The notes below the pieces were generated by a model. It did no database searches, had not been told where the DNA came from, and saw only the letters and a list, made by a program, of their open reading frames with translations. A stretch of DNA of 64,000 bases from a bacterium (GTDB lineage Bacteria; Joyebacterota; Joyebacteria; Joyebacterales; Joyebacteraceae), in assembly GCA_025774935.1 (NCBI GenBank), contig JALGZK010000014.1, forward strand, positions 1 to 64,000. Reading direction: 5' to 3'. Positions 34,145-42,902 of this stretch are shown piece by piece (the first letter of the stretch is position 1; each line of letters begins with the position of its first letter). The translations under genes were made by a program, and so were the position numbers.

Positions 34145-35122
34145 CTACCTCCCCTTCCCGGAGTCGACCGCGGTCACGTGGCCGTCCCGCTCGAGGATCG
34201 ACTGGTCCTTCCCGTTCCCTCCCTCGCGCCCGCCGCCGCCGTTCCCGTCCCCGTTCACCCTCCAGAGCTTCATGAAGTAGAAGTCCTGAAGATCGGGGTC
34301 GGCGCCGTCGAACCCCTCTCCGGGCCGCTCGTCCGCGAGCACGTGGGCGATCGTCTTCCCGGCGCGAAGCCTCGTCGTGAGCACCTTGTGCTTCTCGAAG
34401 AACTCGTCGAGCTCCGGCTTCGCGACCGTCTTCCGCCACGTCCTCCCGCGGATCTCGTCGAGCGCCGCCTGGGGCTCGCCCTTGTGAAGCACGAAGCCCT
34501 CCCGGATGATCGCCATGTCGCTGCAGACCTGCGCGACGTCGTCGACGATGTGGGTCGAGAGGATGACGATCACGCTCTCGCCGATCTCGGAGAGGTGGTT
34601 CAGGAACTTGTTCCGCTCCTCCGGGTCGAGTCCCGCGGTCGGCTCGTCGACGATGATGAGCTCCGGGTTCCCGAGGAGCGCCTGCGCGATCCCGAACCGC
34701 TGCTTCATCCCGCCCGAGAACGTGCCGAGCTTCTTCTTCCTGTCGTCCCAGAGGCCCACGCGCCTGAGGAGACCCTCGACGACGTGCTCCCGCTCCGTTC
34801 CGTTGGTGATCCCCTTGAGCGTCGCGAGGTGCGAGAGGAGTGTGACCGCGTTGATGTTCGGGTAGACCCCGAACTCCTGCGGGAGGTAGCCGAGCACGCG
34901 CCGCACCGCCTCCTTGTCCTTCAGCACGTCGGTCGACCCGAGCCGGATCGAACCCGTGTCGGGCTCCTGGAGAGTCGCGATCGTGCGCATGAGGGTCGTC
35001 TTCCCCGAACCGTTCGGCCCGACCAGGCCGAACATCCCCGTTCCGATCGTGAGCGAGACGCCGTCCAGGGCCCGGACGCCGTTCGCATAGGTCTTCGAGA
35101 CGTTCTCGATGACGAGTTCCAT
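34145..35122 (-). CDS. ABC transporter ATP-binding protein (partner of the permease/M1 fusion)
   Basis: 325 residues from the ATG at 35122, which has GGAGGA upstream; the ATG at 35134 lacks a site. Motifs: LVGPNGSGKTTLMRTI (Walker A), LPQEFGVYPNIN (Q-loop), LGTFSGGMKQRFGIAQAL (signature), LIIVDEPTAGLD (Walker B) and VILSTHIVDD (H-loop). The C-terminal extension after about 230 is charged and ends in a glycine-rich stretch (GDGNGGGGREGGNG). This is an ABC-2-type exporter ATPase (CcmA-like). It should drive the ABC-2/M1 fusion protein encoded 4 nt downstream. Confidence 0.92.
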   Translation of the reverse strand: MELVIENVSKTYANGVRALDGVSLTIGTGMFGLVGPNGSGKTTLMRTIATLQEPDTGSIRLGSTDVLKDKEAVRRVLGYLPQEFGVYPNINAVTLLSHLATLKGITNGTEREHVVEGLLRRVGLWDDRKKKLGTFSGGMKQRFGIAQALLGNPELIIVDEPTAGLDPEERNKFLNHLSEIGESVIVILSTHIVDDVAQVCSDMAIIREGFVLHKGEPQAALDEIRGRTWRKTVAKPELDEFFEKHKVLTTRLRAGKTIAHVLADERPGEGFDGADPDLQDFYFMKLWRVNGDGNGGGGREGGNGKDQSILERDGHVTAVDSGKGR

Positions 35123-35279
35123 GGGTTCCTCCATATGGCGGTGGTGCTCCTTCGTCGCGCGGCGCTCCGGTCAGGCGACCGGGCGCTTGTGCCACGCAAC
35201 AGGTAGGACTCCGGTGGGAGGGGACGGGTTTGCGGAAAGGCGCTTGGTCGGGTGAGAGCCTGGCAGACGACTGAGGGCG

Positions 35280-35293
35280 TTCAGTATTCTGAA
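35280..35293. promoter_or_regulatory. Inverted repeat upstream of the Ig-repeat gene promoter
   Basis: TTCAG-TATT-CTGAA, a perfect 5-bp inverted repeat ending 10 bp before the -35 box. It is partly repeated as CAGTATTC directly after it. It may be a binding site for a regulator. Confidence 0.4.
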
Positions 35294-35303
35294 CAGTATT
35301 CGG

Positions 35304-35333
35304 TTGACCCAGGGGTCTATAGTGGTGTAGTAT
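35304..35333 (+). promoter_or_regulatory. Promoter of the Ig-repeat secreted-protein gene
   Basis: TTGACC, 18 nt spacer, TAGTAT. It would give a leader of about 180 nt before the ATG at 35523. Confidence 0.5.
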
Positions 35334-35371
35334 GGCGCATCGCAGCCGGGGAAGTCATGCTCCCCCACCAC

Positions 35372-35491
35372 GTGTGCGCCGCTCCCGCGGCGCGGGAGTG
35401 GCACGCTGGGAGCTCATGACGAGTCAAGACGGATGACGTTCTGAACTGGGGCCCCGCCGCGAGGTGGAGGGCCCCTTTCTCGTGCCCCAGT
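35372..35491 (+). promoter_or_regulatory. Structured 5' leader with mutually exclusive hairpins
   Basis: GCGCCGC-TCCC-GCGGCGC competes with the overlapping CTCCCGCG/CGCGGGAG pairing. Further down, GGGGCCC pairs with GGGCCCC (35448-35475), followed by TTTCT, a terminator-like hairpin. ACTGGGGC at 35446-35452 can instead pair with GCCCCAGT (35484-35491). This looks like an attenuator or RNA-based switch. It does not match a riboswitch class that I recognise. Confidence 0.4.
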
Positions 35492-35522
35492 ACGGCACGA
35501 ACCTGAAAGGAGCAGTCGAACC

Positions 35523-38500
35523 ATGAGACGCAGCATCATTGTGGTTCTCGCCATCGTGACCGCGCTTTGCGCCGTCGCGCTTACGGGATGTGAGCCGGCC
35601 CACGCCCAGGACGGGCGCCCGATCCCGGACCCGTCCATGTCGTGGTGTGAGTGGTCGGGTCTCGTCGCGGGCACCCGCGTCCTCATCTGCCCGGGTGGCG
35701 ACGGACCGTCCTTGATCGATGTTACGGTCCTGGACTCGTTCGGACTGCCCGTTGTCGGCGAGACCGTCTACTTCGACTTCGACCCCGCCTGTGACGCGTG
35801 CTTCTGCCCCCCGCTCTCACTCACGACTGACGCAAGCGGAATGGTCCAGCTCACTCCGTCGGGCGGGCTGGCGACTGTCGTGGCTCCGGAGTGCTGTGAC
35901 GTGGTCACGACCGTCACCTGCCTCGGGGTGACGATCCCGTGGGCCGGTGGAGGCGGCACCGACGACAGACCCTGGTTCTCGTTCGATTACGAGGCCGACT
36001 GCCTGGTCGGGCCGTCCGATCTCGTCATCCTGCAGGCCGATTTCATGGGGCCGTTCGCGTGCAGATCGGACTTCGACGGGAACGGGATGGTCAGCGCCGT
36101 AGACCTGTCGATGTTCATGGTGCACGTCGGGCACCTGTGCGAGCCCGGCCAGGAGGAGCCCGACATCGTGGTCTTCCCTCCCTCCATGGAGTTCGAGGTC
36201 TACGAGGGCGGGACGGACTGCCAGACGCTCGCGATCGACAACGTGGGCGACGCGACCCTCGAGTGGTCGCTCGGGGAGCTGTGCGATTGGCTCACGGAGA
36301 GCCCGGTGAGCGGGAGCATCCCGGCGGGCGACGGCCAGGCGGTCGACGTCTGCGTCGACGCGACCTCCCTCCCACCGGGAACGTACTACTGCGACATCAT
36401 CATCGAGAGCAACGACCCCGACACGCCGTTCCTCACGGTGCCGGTCACGCTCGAGGTGCTGCCTCTCCCCGACATCACGGTCAGCTCGACCTACTTCTAC
36501 TTCGAGCTCTACCAGGACGACCAGGAGTGCCAGGTCCTGACCATCGGGAACGTCGGCTCGGGCACCCTCACGTACACTCTCGCCGAGGCCTGCCCGTGGC
36601 TCTCGCACGACCCGACGGGGGGCAGCGTGCCTCCGGCTGGCTCGGACGACGTAGACATCTGCGTCGACTCCACAGGGCTCCCGCCGGGGAACCACACCTG
36701 CGCCATCACCCTCACGAGCAACGACCCGGACGAGTCGCCGATCACGATCGACGTCGAGATGGACGTCCTCCCGACGCCGCGCATCGACGTCCATCCGTTG
36801 ACGCTCGAGTTCGAGCTCTACCCGGGCCAGCAGGACAGCTCGGAGTTCTTCGTCGACAACGTCGGAACGGCTGAGCTTCTGTGGGACATCGTCGAGGCGT
36901 GTGAGTGGCTCTGGACGAACCCCACGTCGGGCTCGACGGGTGTCGGCGGGTCCGTCCCGGTCAACGTCCACGTCGACGCGACGGGACTCGCTCCGCTCGA
37001 GTACGGCTGCGACATCATCGTCGAGAGCAACGACCCGTACGAGGACGGGGACAGAGCGCCGACGGTCCAGGTCACGCTCACGGTCCTCCCGGCCCCGGAC
37101 ATCGAGGTCACCCCGCCGGCCCTCTCGTTCACCGTCCTGTGGTCCGACTTGGACTGCGCGTCGCCTGTGATCGACAACGTCGGTACGCTGCCCCTCAACT
37201 GGGGGGCGTCCGACGCGTGCGAGTGGCTGGGCATGACCCCGGACGCGGGAACGGTTCCCGCCGGCGGCTTCCAGGAGACCGAGGTCTGCGTCACTGCCAC
37301 GGACCCGCCTGGGTACTACACGTGCGACATCGAGATCGCGTCGAACGACCCGATCGATCCCCTGGTCATCGTCCCCGTCGAGATGACGATCCTCCCCGCT
37401 CCCGGGATCGGCGTCGACCCGGACACCCTCTGGATCGAGGTGACCGAGGGCTCGATCGAGTGCGACTCGCTCGTCGTTACGAACACCGGCTACGCGGACC
37501 TCATCGGTGACGCCGCGTCGAGCTGCGGGTTCATGAGCGTCGTTCCACCGAGCTTCATCTCGCCGCAGGGCGACAGCCAGACACTGAGCGTGTGCATCGA
37601 CGCACAGACCCTCACCCCGGGCAGCTACTACTGCGAGGTACTGATCACGAGCAACGCCGCGACCGACCCGGACGTGACGGTGCCCGTCTACGTGACGGTC
37701 ATCCCACTCGCGCCTGACATCGAGGTCACGCCGACGTCGCTCTCGTTCCACATCGTCGGGACCGAGACGAAGCAGGCCGAGCTCGAGATCGCGAACGTTG
37801 GTGCGCTGGGGCTGAACTGGGAGCTCACCGAGGCGTGCACCTGGCTCACGGCGGGACCGGACAGCGGCGGGGTCTACCCGGGCGGCAGCCAGACGATCAA
37901 CGTCACGGCCCACGCCCCGACGCTCGGGACCGGCGTGTACCTCTGCGACATCGACATCGCGTCCGACGATCCCGACGAGCCGCTCGTGACGGTGCCGGTC
38001 ACGCTCACCGTCCAGCGTCCGCACCAGCTCTACTCGTCGATCGTGTGGCACGACCTGGGGTGCATGGACAAGGCGTTCGTGTGCCCCGCCGGCGACGGGA
38101 GCTGGTTCTCGGCGAGCATCCGCGACGATACTAACGGCCCCATTCCGGGCGCCCAGGTCACGGTGAGCTTCTACGGCTGCTTGCTGTGCCTCTGCGAGCC
38201 GATCTCCGGAATCACAGACGCCGCCGGGATCGTCGACTTCCCGCTCCAGGCCGGCATCGACGCAACGGCCATGACCAACTGCTGCACGATGACGATGACC
38301 GTCACCTGCGGCGAGATGGATCTCACGGACGTCCGGCAGTGGATCTCTCCCGACCTGAACGGGGACTGCTCCACGGACGAGGACGACGAGCCGATCTTCT
38401 CCTCCGACTTCGCGACCGATGCGTGCCGGAGCGATTTCGACTGTAACGGCATCGTCGACATCGTGGACTTCGCGATCTTCGTCGAGCACCAGGGCCACGC

Positions 38501-38819
38501 GTGCGAGCCGGTGAGCGGCGTCGATGAGCCCGAGCTGGCGGACATGTCCATGCTCGAGCAGAACGTCCCGAACCCGTTCAACCCGACCACGCGGATCGCG
38601 TTCACGGTCGCGGAACCGGGACAGGTCGTGCTCGCGGTCTACGACGCGAGCGGCCGTCCCGTCCGGAAGCTCGTCGACGCACTGATGGCGCCGCAGCGCC
38701 ATGAGGTCACCTGGGACGGGAAGGACGAGCGCGGCGTCGACGTCGGTTCCGGAGTCTACTTCTACAGGCTCTCTGTCAATGGCAAGCTCGAGACGAAGAA
38801 GATGGTGCTCTTGAAGTAG
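35523..38819 (+). CDS. Secreted multi-domain protein with Ig-like repeats and FlgD-like C-terminus
   Basis: 1098 residues with a good AAAGGAG site. The signal contains ALTGC, so it may be a lipoprotein, although PAHAQ shortly after offers an alternative cleavage site. After an N-terminal Cys-rich domain there are about seven repeats of roughly 95 residues, each with IDNVGxxxLxW, EACxWL, a PPGxY.CDI element and SNDPDxP, as in ASPM-SPD-2/HYDIN- or BACON-like Ig folds. Two EF-hand/dockerin-like stretches (DFDGNGMVSAVDLSMF and DFDCNGIVDIVDFAIF) flank the array. The C-terminus, LEQNVPNPFNPTTRIAF to the Lys-rich end, is a FlgD-like/T9SS-type sorting domain. It is probably a surface-exposed structural or adhesion protein. 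Confidence 0.85.
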   Translation: MRRSIIVVLAIVTALCAVALTGCEPAHAQDGRPIPDPSMSWCEWSGLVAGTRVLICPGGDGPSLIDVTVLDSFGLPVVGETVYFDFDPACDACFCPPLSLTTDASGMVQLTPSGGLATVVAPECCDVVTTVTCLGVTIPWAGGGGTDDRPWFSFDYEADCLVGPSDLVILQADFMGPFACRSDFDGNGMVSAVDLSMFMVHVGHLCEPGQEEPDIVVFPPSMEFEVYEGGTDCQTLAIDNVGDATLEWSLGELCDWLTESPVSGSIPAGDGQAVDVCVDATSLPPGTYYCDIIIESNDPDTPFLTVPVTLEVLPLPDITVSSTYFYFELYQDDQECQVLTIGNVGSGTLTYTLAEACPWLSHDPTGGSVPPAGSDDVDICVDSTGLPPGNHTCAITLTSNDPDESPITIDVEMDVLPTPRIDVHPLTLEFELYPGQQDSSEFFVDNVGTAELLWDIVEACEWLWTNPTSGSTGVGGSVPVNVHVDATGLAPLEYGCDIIVESNDPYEDGDRAPTVQVTLTVLPAPDIEVTPPALSFTVLWSDLDCASPVIDNVGTLPLNWGASDACEWLGMTPDAGTVPAGGFQETEVCVTATDPPGYYTCDIEIASNDPIDPLVIVPVEMTILPAPGIGVDPDTLWIEVTEGSIECDSLVVTNTGYADLIGDAASSCGFMSVVPPSFISPQGDSQTLSVCIDAQTLTPGSYYCEVLITSNAATDPDVTVPVYVTVIPLAPDIEVTPTSLSFHIVGTETKQAELEIANVGALGLNWELTEACTWLTAGPDSGGVYPGGSQTINVTAHAPTLGTGVYLCDIDIASDDPDEPLVTVPVTLTVQRPHQLYSSIVWHDLGCMDKAFVCPAGDGSWFSASIRDDTNGPIPGAQVTVSFYGCLLCLCEPISGITDAAGIVDFPLQAGIDATAMTNCCTMTMTVTCGEMDLTDVRQWISPDLNGDCSTDEDDEPIFSSDFATDACRSDFDCNGIVDIVDFAIFVEHQGHACEPVSGVDEPELADMSMLEQNVPNPFNPTTRIAFTVAEPGQVVLAVYDASGRPVRKLVDALMAPQRHEVTWDGKDERGVDVGSGVYFYRLSVNGKLETKKMVLLK

Positions 38820-38893
38820 AGTCCCAATCACGGGAAGCCCGAGTCGGGGAACCAACGCAGGATCACGACCAGTTCGTTCCACCGACTGCGAAA

Positions 38894-38917
38894 GCCCGGG
38901 GCGTGTGCCCCGGGCCT
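38894..38917 (+). terminator. Terminator of the Ig-repeat gene
   Basis: GCCCGGGGC-GTGT-GCCCCGGGC is a perfect 9-bp stem with a 4-nt loop, followed by CTTCGT, 75 nt after the stop at 38819. Confidence 0.7.
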
Positions 38918-38955
38918 TCGTCGTCGGACGGGTACTCATCCAGCAGGTCCGCGCG

Positions 38956-39561
38956 CTACTGCACCAGCACGACCTTCCTCGAGTCCGCGAGCCCCGCGGC
39001 CTCGATCCGGCAGAAGTAGACGCCGTGGGCGCAGGGGTTCCCGAGGCCGTCCGTGCCGTCCCAGACGACGTGGCCGGATGCCCCGGCCCTGAGCGTGGCG
39101 TCGAGGAGCGTCCGGACGAGCCTGCCCGTGATGGAGTAGACGCGGATCCTGACGCTGCCGGTCTCCCCCACCGAGTACCGGACGGCGGTCTCGAGCCGCA
39201 TCGGGTTCGGGGCGGCGGGGGCCAAGCCCGTGCAGCCGGGCGACTCGCTGCCGCGGGTCCCGGGGAACCCGGAGCCCGGACCCGTGCTCTCGTGCCACGA
39301 GCCGCCGCGCGTGAGACGGCTTCCGCCGTCGTCCGCGAGCCAAGCCGACCCGCCGCCGCAGACGCGGTGGGCCCTTCCGTCTGAAATCCACTCCGGGAAC
39401 GGGATCGTGTCGGCGAGCGCTCCGACGGGGAATCCGTCCGGCAGATCGGGAATGAGGGGGAGCGAGACGTTGGTCGACACGGCGCCGCAGCCGGCCGCGA
39501 GGACGGCCACGCCCTCAAGAAGGACGCCGGCGCCGAGCGCGGTGAGGGGCGTCGGTCTCAT
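38956..39561 (-). CDS. Small lipoprotein with FlgD-like C-terminal domain
   Basis: 201 residues from the ATG at 39561 (GAGGAGG upstream). The signal helix ends in VAVLAAGC, a lipobox. The middle is Gly/Ser/Arg-rich with no recognisable domain (RVCGGGSAWLADDGGSRL). The last 80 residues form a FlgD-like beta sandwich: APNPMRLETAVRYSV, VRIRVYSITGRLVRTLL, GHVVWDGTDGLGN and HGVYFCRIEA. The same C-terminal domain occurs in three larger proteins of the window. The short unique part suggests a surface tag or a decayed larger protein; a premature loss of domains is possible. Confidence 0.7.
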   Translation of the reverse strand: MRPTPLTALGAGVLLEGVAVLAAGCGAVSTNVSLPLIPDLPDGFPVGALADTIPFPEWISDGRAHRVCGGGSAWLADDGGSRLTRGGSWHESTGPGSGFPGTRGSESPGCTGLAPAAPNPMRLETAVRYSVGETGSVRIRVYSITGRLVRTLLDATLRAGASGHVVWDGTDGLGNPCAHGVYFCRIEAAGLADSRKVVLVQ

Positions 39562-39904
39562 GGGACACCTCCTCGGCGACTCGCCGGGAATGCGTGATCC
39601 TGCCACGGGGGACGAGTCCGCGCGCGTTAGGGAGGCGTGTCCGTCTGAGAGGCAGCCTGTGCTGTGCGGGTGAGTTCGCTCGGTGGGGCGGGAGCGCTCG
39701 CTCCCTGGCACGTTCTACTTCTCAAGCTAGCGCTCAGGTGGGCGCGTGTCCAGGGGAATCGCGCGGAGGAGGGCGCCAGCCCGGCGAGCGCAGGGTGAAC
39801 GGGCGGAGCCCGCCCCGAACCCGCTCTGGACTCCGTTTCGCCGCGGTGGCATACTGTCGCCGGAGGCTCGCAGACAAACCCCATTGGAGCAAAGGAGGCC
39901 GACC
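39562..39904. other. Divergent intergenic region
   Basis: 343 bp between divergent starts, GC-rich. On the plus strand a weak promoter (39827-39855) and a strong ribosome binding site are present. I see no clear minus-strand promoter. Confidence 0.6.
39827..39855 (+). promoter_or_regulatory. Candidate promoter of the outer-membrane barrel gene
   Basis: TGGACT, 17 nt spacer, CATACT, ending 49 nt before the GTG start. The -35 element matches in four of six positions. Confidence 0.4.
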
Positions 39905-40642
39905 GTGCTGAGAGCCGCTGCGATCGCCGCCATCCTCCTCGCCCTCTCTCCTACGGGCTCTGCCGCGCAGTGGCGCCTCGACCTCGAGGGTGGCGCCGTC
40001 TGGTCGATCTCGAACGACGTCCGTATCCCGGGCGACTCGGGGACGGAGTTCTCGCTCACCGGTGACCTCTCGACCGACGCCTCCGCCTATTGGCGCGCGC
40101 GTGTCGAGTACGTGCTCGGGGAGCGCCACGTGTTCTCGGTCCTCTACGCTCCGCTCACGCTCGAGTCGACCGGGTCGCTCGACAAGGACCTCGACTTCGT
40201 TGACGAGACGTTCTCCGCAGGGACCGACCTCACGGCGGAATACATGTTCAACTCGTACCGGTTCACCTACCGCTACGAGTTCAGGCCAGGCGAGCAGTTC
40301 CAGTTCGGGCTGGGACTCACGGGGAAGGTGAGGGACGCGAAGATCAGCGTGGCCGGCGGCGGTCTCTACTCGGAGTCGACGAACGTCGGGTTCGTGCCGC
40401 TCCTGAACTTCCGGCTCTCCTGGGCGTTCTCGGACGCGCTGGCGGTGCTCTTCGAGGGCGACGCGGCGGCGGCGTCACAGGGCCGTGCAGAGGACGTCAT
40501 CCTCGCGCTCGTCTGGCGGGCGAACGACCGGTGGGCCGTGAGGGGAGGCTACCGCGTGCTCGAGGGCGGGGCCGACAACGACGAGGTCTACAACTTCGCG
40601 TTCCTGAGCTACGCTGCGCTCGGCGTGACCTACACGTTCTGA
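39905..40642 (+). CDS. Outer-membrane beta-barrel protein
   Basis: 245 residues from the GTG at 39905, which has an excellent AAAGGAGG site 6 nt upstream; the ORF track begins 53 codons earlier without support. The signal peptide is LRAAAIAAILLALSPTGSAAQ. The mature part alternates hydrophobic and polar residues in short strands (EFSLTGDLSTDASAYWRARV, YRFTYRYEFRPGEQFQFGLGL), ending in LSYAALGVTYTF. A terminal Phe is the hallmark of BAM-assembled barrels. It probably has eight to ten strands. The function, whether pore or structural, is not evident. A hairpin follows the stop. Confidence 0.82.
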   Translation: MLRAAAIAAILLALSPTGSAAQWRLDLEGGAVWSISNDVRIPGDSGTEFSLTGDLSTDASAYWRARVEYVLGERHVFSVLYAPLTLESTGSLDKDLDFVDETFSAGTDLTAEYMFNSYRFTYRYEFRPGEQFQFGLGLTGKVRDAKISVAGGGLYSESTNVGFVPLLNFRLSWAFSDALAVLFEGDAAAASQGRAEDVILALVWRANDRWAVRGGYRVLEGGADNDEVYNFAFLSYAALGVTYTF

Positions 40643-40673
40643 CTCCCCGGAGGGCCTGCTTCCGCCGGGGAGT
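40642..40673. terminator. Hairpin between convergent genes
   Basis: ACTCCCCGG and CCGGGGAGT with a 14-nt loop directly after the TGA of the barrel gene. The arms are identical to those of the hairpin after hypD. Confidence 0.55.
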
Positions 40674-40720
40674 CCGTCCATCGCGCCGTCGTGCGTCGCT
40701 CCGGCGCGTGAGTTCGCTTC

Positions 40721-41794
40721 CTACTCTGTGGTGTCCGTCTCCACCCGCGCGTCCATGATCATCCTGAGGAGCACGATTCCCTTCTCGTCCGGCACGCCGG
40801 CCGGGTCCGCATCCGTGTCCACGCGGAAGACGAGAACGAACTCGAGGTCCGGGAAGACCGCGAGGAAGTGGCCGCCCGAGCCCGCGTGTCCGTACCAGCG
40901 CGGCCCGAGCGCGCCCGCGGCGGGGCTTCCCTCGGGGATGATCGCCCACATGTAGCCGTACCCGTAGAGCGGGTCTTCCCCGAACTCCGCAGGGATGCTC
41001 GTGCTCTCCATGACCCACTCCCGCGGGACGACCTCACGACCTTCCCAGATGCCCTCGTTGAGATAGAGGACGCCGAACCGCGCGAGGTCGCGCGCGGTCA
41101 TGCGGAAGTGGTACGCGGGGTGCAAGGAGATATCCTCCTGGTGCCAGTAGAAGCACTCCTCGGGCCGGAAGTCCTCCATCCCGATGGGTCCCGCGACCTC
41201 CTCGGCGAACGCCTCGAAGATGTCCTTCCCGGTCTCTTCCCGGAAGATGGTCCCCGCGACGTTGAACCCCCAGTTGTTGTAGTAGAAGTGCTCGCCGGGA
41301 GCGTGGCTCCCCCGCTCGGGCCGCGAGTCCTTCATCGACTGGCTCTCCGCGGCGGCCTCGATGTAGACCCCGGAACGCGCCTGGAGGAGCGTGCGCACGG
41401 TCGCCCGGAGCTCCTCCTCCGTTGGCGCGATCGGGCTGTCCGTGACGCCGAGCTCGGCGAGGGTCGCGTCGAGGTCGATCTCCCCGCTCGTGACGTGGAT
41501 GCCGTAGAGCGCGCTCATCATGGGTTTTCTGACGGAGTGGAGCTTGTAGCGCCCGTTGACGTCCCCCCACTCGTAGAAGACGTCGCCGGCGTGCGCGAGG
41601 ACGACCGCGGCGTAGCCCGCGCTGTCCGCGTACGCGCCCGCCGCGTCGAGGGCCTCGGCGGACCAGCCCGCCTCATCCGGAGTCACCCGGCCGAACTCGC
41701 CCTCGAGAGAGAACGCCGCGGTGCCCGGGCAGGCGATCAGAAGGACGACGACCAGGAACAGCGCGGACCTGAGCGGGGGGCTCATGCGGATCAT
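40721..41794 (-). CDS. Serine hydrolase, class C beta-lactamase family
   Basis: 357 residues from the ATG at 41794 (GAGGAG upstream). The signal peptide (LFLVVVLLIACPGTAAF) sends it to the periplasm. KLHSVRKPMMSAL contains the SxxK active-site motif near residue 85, HFYYNNWGFNVAG the YxN motif, and WYGHAGSGGHFLAV the third HAG motif that replaces KTG in class C-like and DD-peptidase-type enzymes. The family includes AmpC, peptidases and esterases. Its setting among surface-protein genes gives no sign of antibiotic resistance. The ORF track's 577-residue version reads through into the neighbouring gene. Confidence 0.87.
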   Translation of the reverse strand: MIRMSPPLRSALFLVVVLLIACPGTAAFSLEGEFGRVTPDEAGWSAEALDAAGAYADSAGYAAVVLAHAGDVFYEWGDVNGRYKLHSVRKPMMSALYGIHVTSGEIDLDATLAELGVTDSPIAPTEEELRATVRTLLQARSGVYIEAAAESQSMKDSRPERGSHAPGEHFYYNNWGFNVAGTIFREETGKDIFEAFAEEVAGPIGMEDFRPEECFYWHQEDISLHPAYHFRMTARDLARFGVLYLNEGIWEGREVVPREWVMESTSIPAEFGEDPLYGYGYMWAIIPEGSPAAGALGPRWYGHAGSGGHFLAVFPDLEFVLVFRVDTDADPAGVPDEKGIVLLRMIMDARVETDTTE

Positions 41795-41889
41795 CGGAAA
41801 CGCTCCTCTTCGCAGGTTCCCGAAGGCATCCTGTTTCACCTCGCCACGTTCGACCAGCCCAGCAGAGGGTTGGACACCACGAAGCGAGA

Positions 41890-41913
41890 GGCCGCTGCAT
41901 CGAGGCAGCGGCC
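41890..41913 (-). terminator. Terminator of the first beta-propeller gene
   Basis: GGCCGCTGC and GCAGCGGCC form a 9-bp stem, 30 nt after the stop at 41944. The arms match those of the terminator of the paralogous gene (43052-43080). Confidence 0.6.
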
Positions 41914-41943
41914 TCCCGTGTGAATCCCCTCGCACCGCTCGGC

Positions 41944-42735
41944 CTAGCGGTACAGGTTCTTGATGTGGCCCCACGTCGCGTGTTCGACGGGCGTCATCTC
42001 CGTGAACCCGGAGATCTCGTAGACGTAGTCGCTGTCGCTGTCCGCGAGGAACACGTTCAGGGTGTTGGCGTCGAACGCGAGACCCTCGACGCCGGTGATC
42101 CCGAGGAGCGCCGACATGTCGAACGCCTCGAGCATGACACCGGCGGTGTTGAACTTGTAGACCATCCCCGCGTTGTCGTCGCCGATGAGGAGGTTCCCCT
42201 CGTTCGACAGGAAGCACGCCGAGTCGCTGTCGACGCACGGCAGGGTGGACCAGCGTGCTACCTCCGCCCCCGCCTGAGTCCACTCGACGCACTCGCTCGA
42301 GTTGTCGTCGGTGACGTAGAGGTTGCCGGTGTTCGTGTTGATCGCGAGGGCCGAGGCGTCGTCCATGGCGGCGTCGACGGAGAACTCGCTCACCAGCACC
42401 CCGGCGCGCGTGACCTCGGCGACCTTCTCGGGGTTGTACTCGTCGCAGATCCACAGGTTCATCGTGCCGGCGTGGAAGTCCATTCCGATCGGCCAGGTGA
42501 GCCCCACCTGAGCGGCGGGGAACATGCTCACGAACCCGCCGATGCGGGTGTACTCCCTGACCTCGCCTGTGCTGTTGTTCACGACCCAGATGTTGTCCCG
42601 GTCGGAGTCATACGCGACTCCGCCGGGGAAGGTATCGATCGGCCAGGACTGGACGATCGACAGGTCGGCGAGCGCTGGCACCGTCCACACGGTGACCAGT
42701 ACGACCACCACAGCCAGCATGAGCAGTCGCGCCAT
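41944..42735 (-). CDS. Secreted six-bladed beta-propeller protein (NHL-like), copy 1
   Basis: 263 residues from the ATG at 42735 (GGAGGT upstream). Signal peptide MARLLMLAVVVVLVTVWTVPALA. The mature part consists of repeated blades, each with a G(I/V)AYDSDRDNIWVVN-like strand set, including MNLWICDEY, NTGNLYVTDDNSS, NLLIGDDNAGMVYKF and LNVFLADSDSDYVYE. This resembles NHL or SdiA-regulated beta-propellers, which bind ligands or proteins rather than catalyse. The next gene upstream (43107-43904) is a paralogue with a similar ending (SGFT, W, IK, R). Function unknown; a surface or periplasmic ligand-binding role is likely. Confidence 0.8.
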   Translation of the reverse strand: MARLLMLAVVVVLVTVWTVPALADLSIVQSWPIDTFPGGVAYDSDRDNIWVVNNSTGEVREYTRIGGFVSMFPAAQVGLTWPIGMDFHAGTMNLWICDEYNPEKVAEVTRAGVLVSEFSVDAAMDDASALAINTNTGNLYVTDDNSSECVEWTQAGAEVARWSTLPCVDSDSACFLSNEGNLLIGDDNAGMVYKFNTAGVMLEAFDMSALLGITGVEGLAFDANTLNVFLADSDSDYVYEISGFTEMTPVEHATWGHIKNLYR

Positions 42736-42873
42736 GAGGCTGCACCTCCTCTCCCGGGAGCGTTCCGACAACGCTTCCGACAGCGTCCGAGCGGGGCGCG
42801 GGGGCTCCTCCCCGCAGTGCCGGGCCGCCGTCCCTCATGCCCCCGTGCGGCACAGAACAGCAACGCGGGGGCA

Positions 42874-42902
42874 ATGGTACGTTGTTCTTGACGAGCATTC
42901 AA
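42874..42902 (-). promoter_or_regulatory. Promoter of beta-propeller copy 1
   Basis: Minus strand TTGAAT, 17 nt spacer, TACCAT. The same arrangement with TATCAT occurs before the paralogue. The leader is about 135 nt. Confidence 0.6.

Larger units (their letters stand above)
35123..35522. other. Intergenic region between the ABC operon and the Ig-repeat gene
   Basis: 400 bp without a gene. The left part (35123-35280) is GC-rich and shows no clear minus-strand promoter for the ABC operon. The right part has a small inverted repeat, a plus-strand promoter and a structured leader, listed separately. Confidence 0.7.

Noticed and set aside
35340-35522. Cyclic-di-GMP (GEMM) riboswitch in the leader of the Ig-repeat gene
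   Set aside because: The conserved core of that class is not present, only GC-rich hairpins.
40721-41794. Beta-lactam resistance gene
   Set aside because: The motifs fit the broad class C/serine hydrolase family, most members of which are not lactamases, and the setting shows no resistance genes.
40721-42454. 577-residue start for the serine hydrolase
   Set aside because: The extension covers the neighbouring propeller gene in another frame; the ATG at 41794 has a ribosome binding site and a signal peptide.
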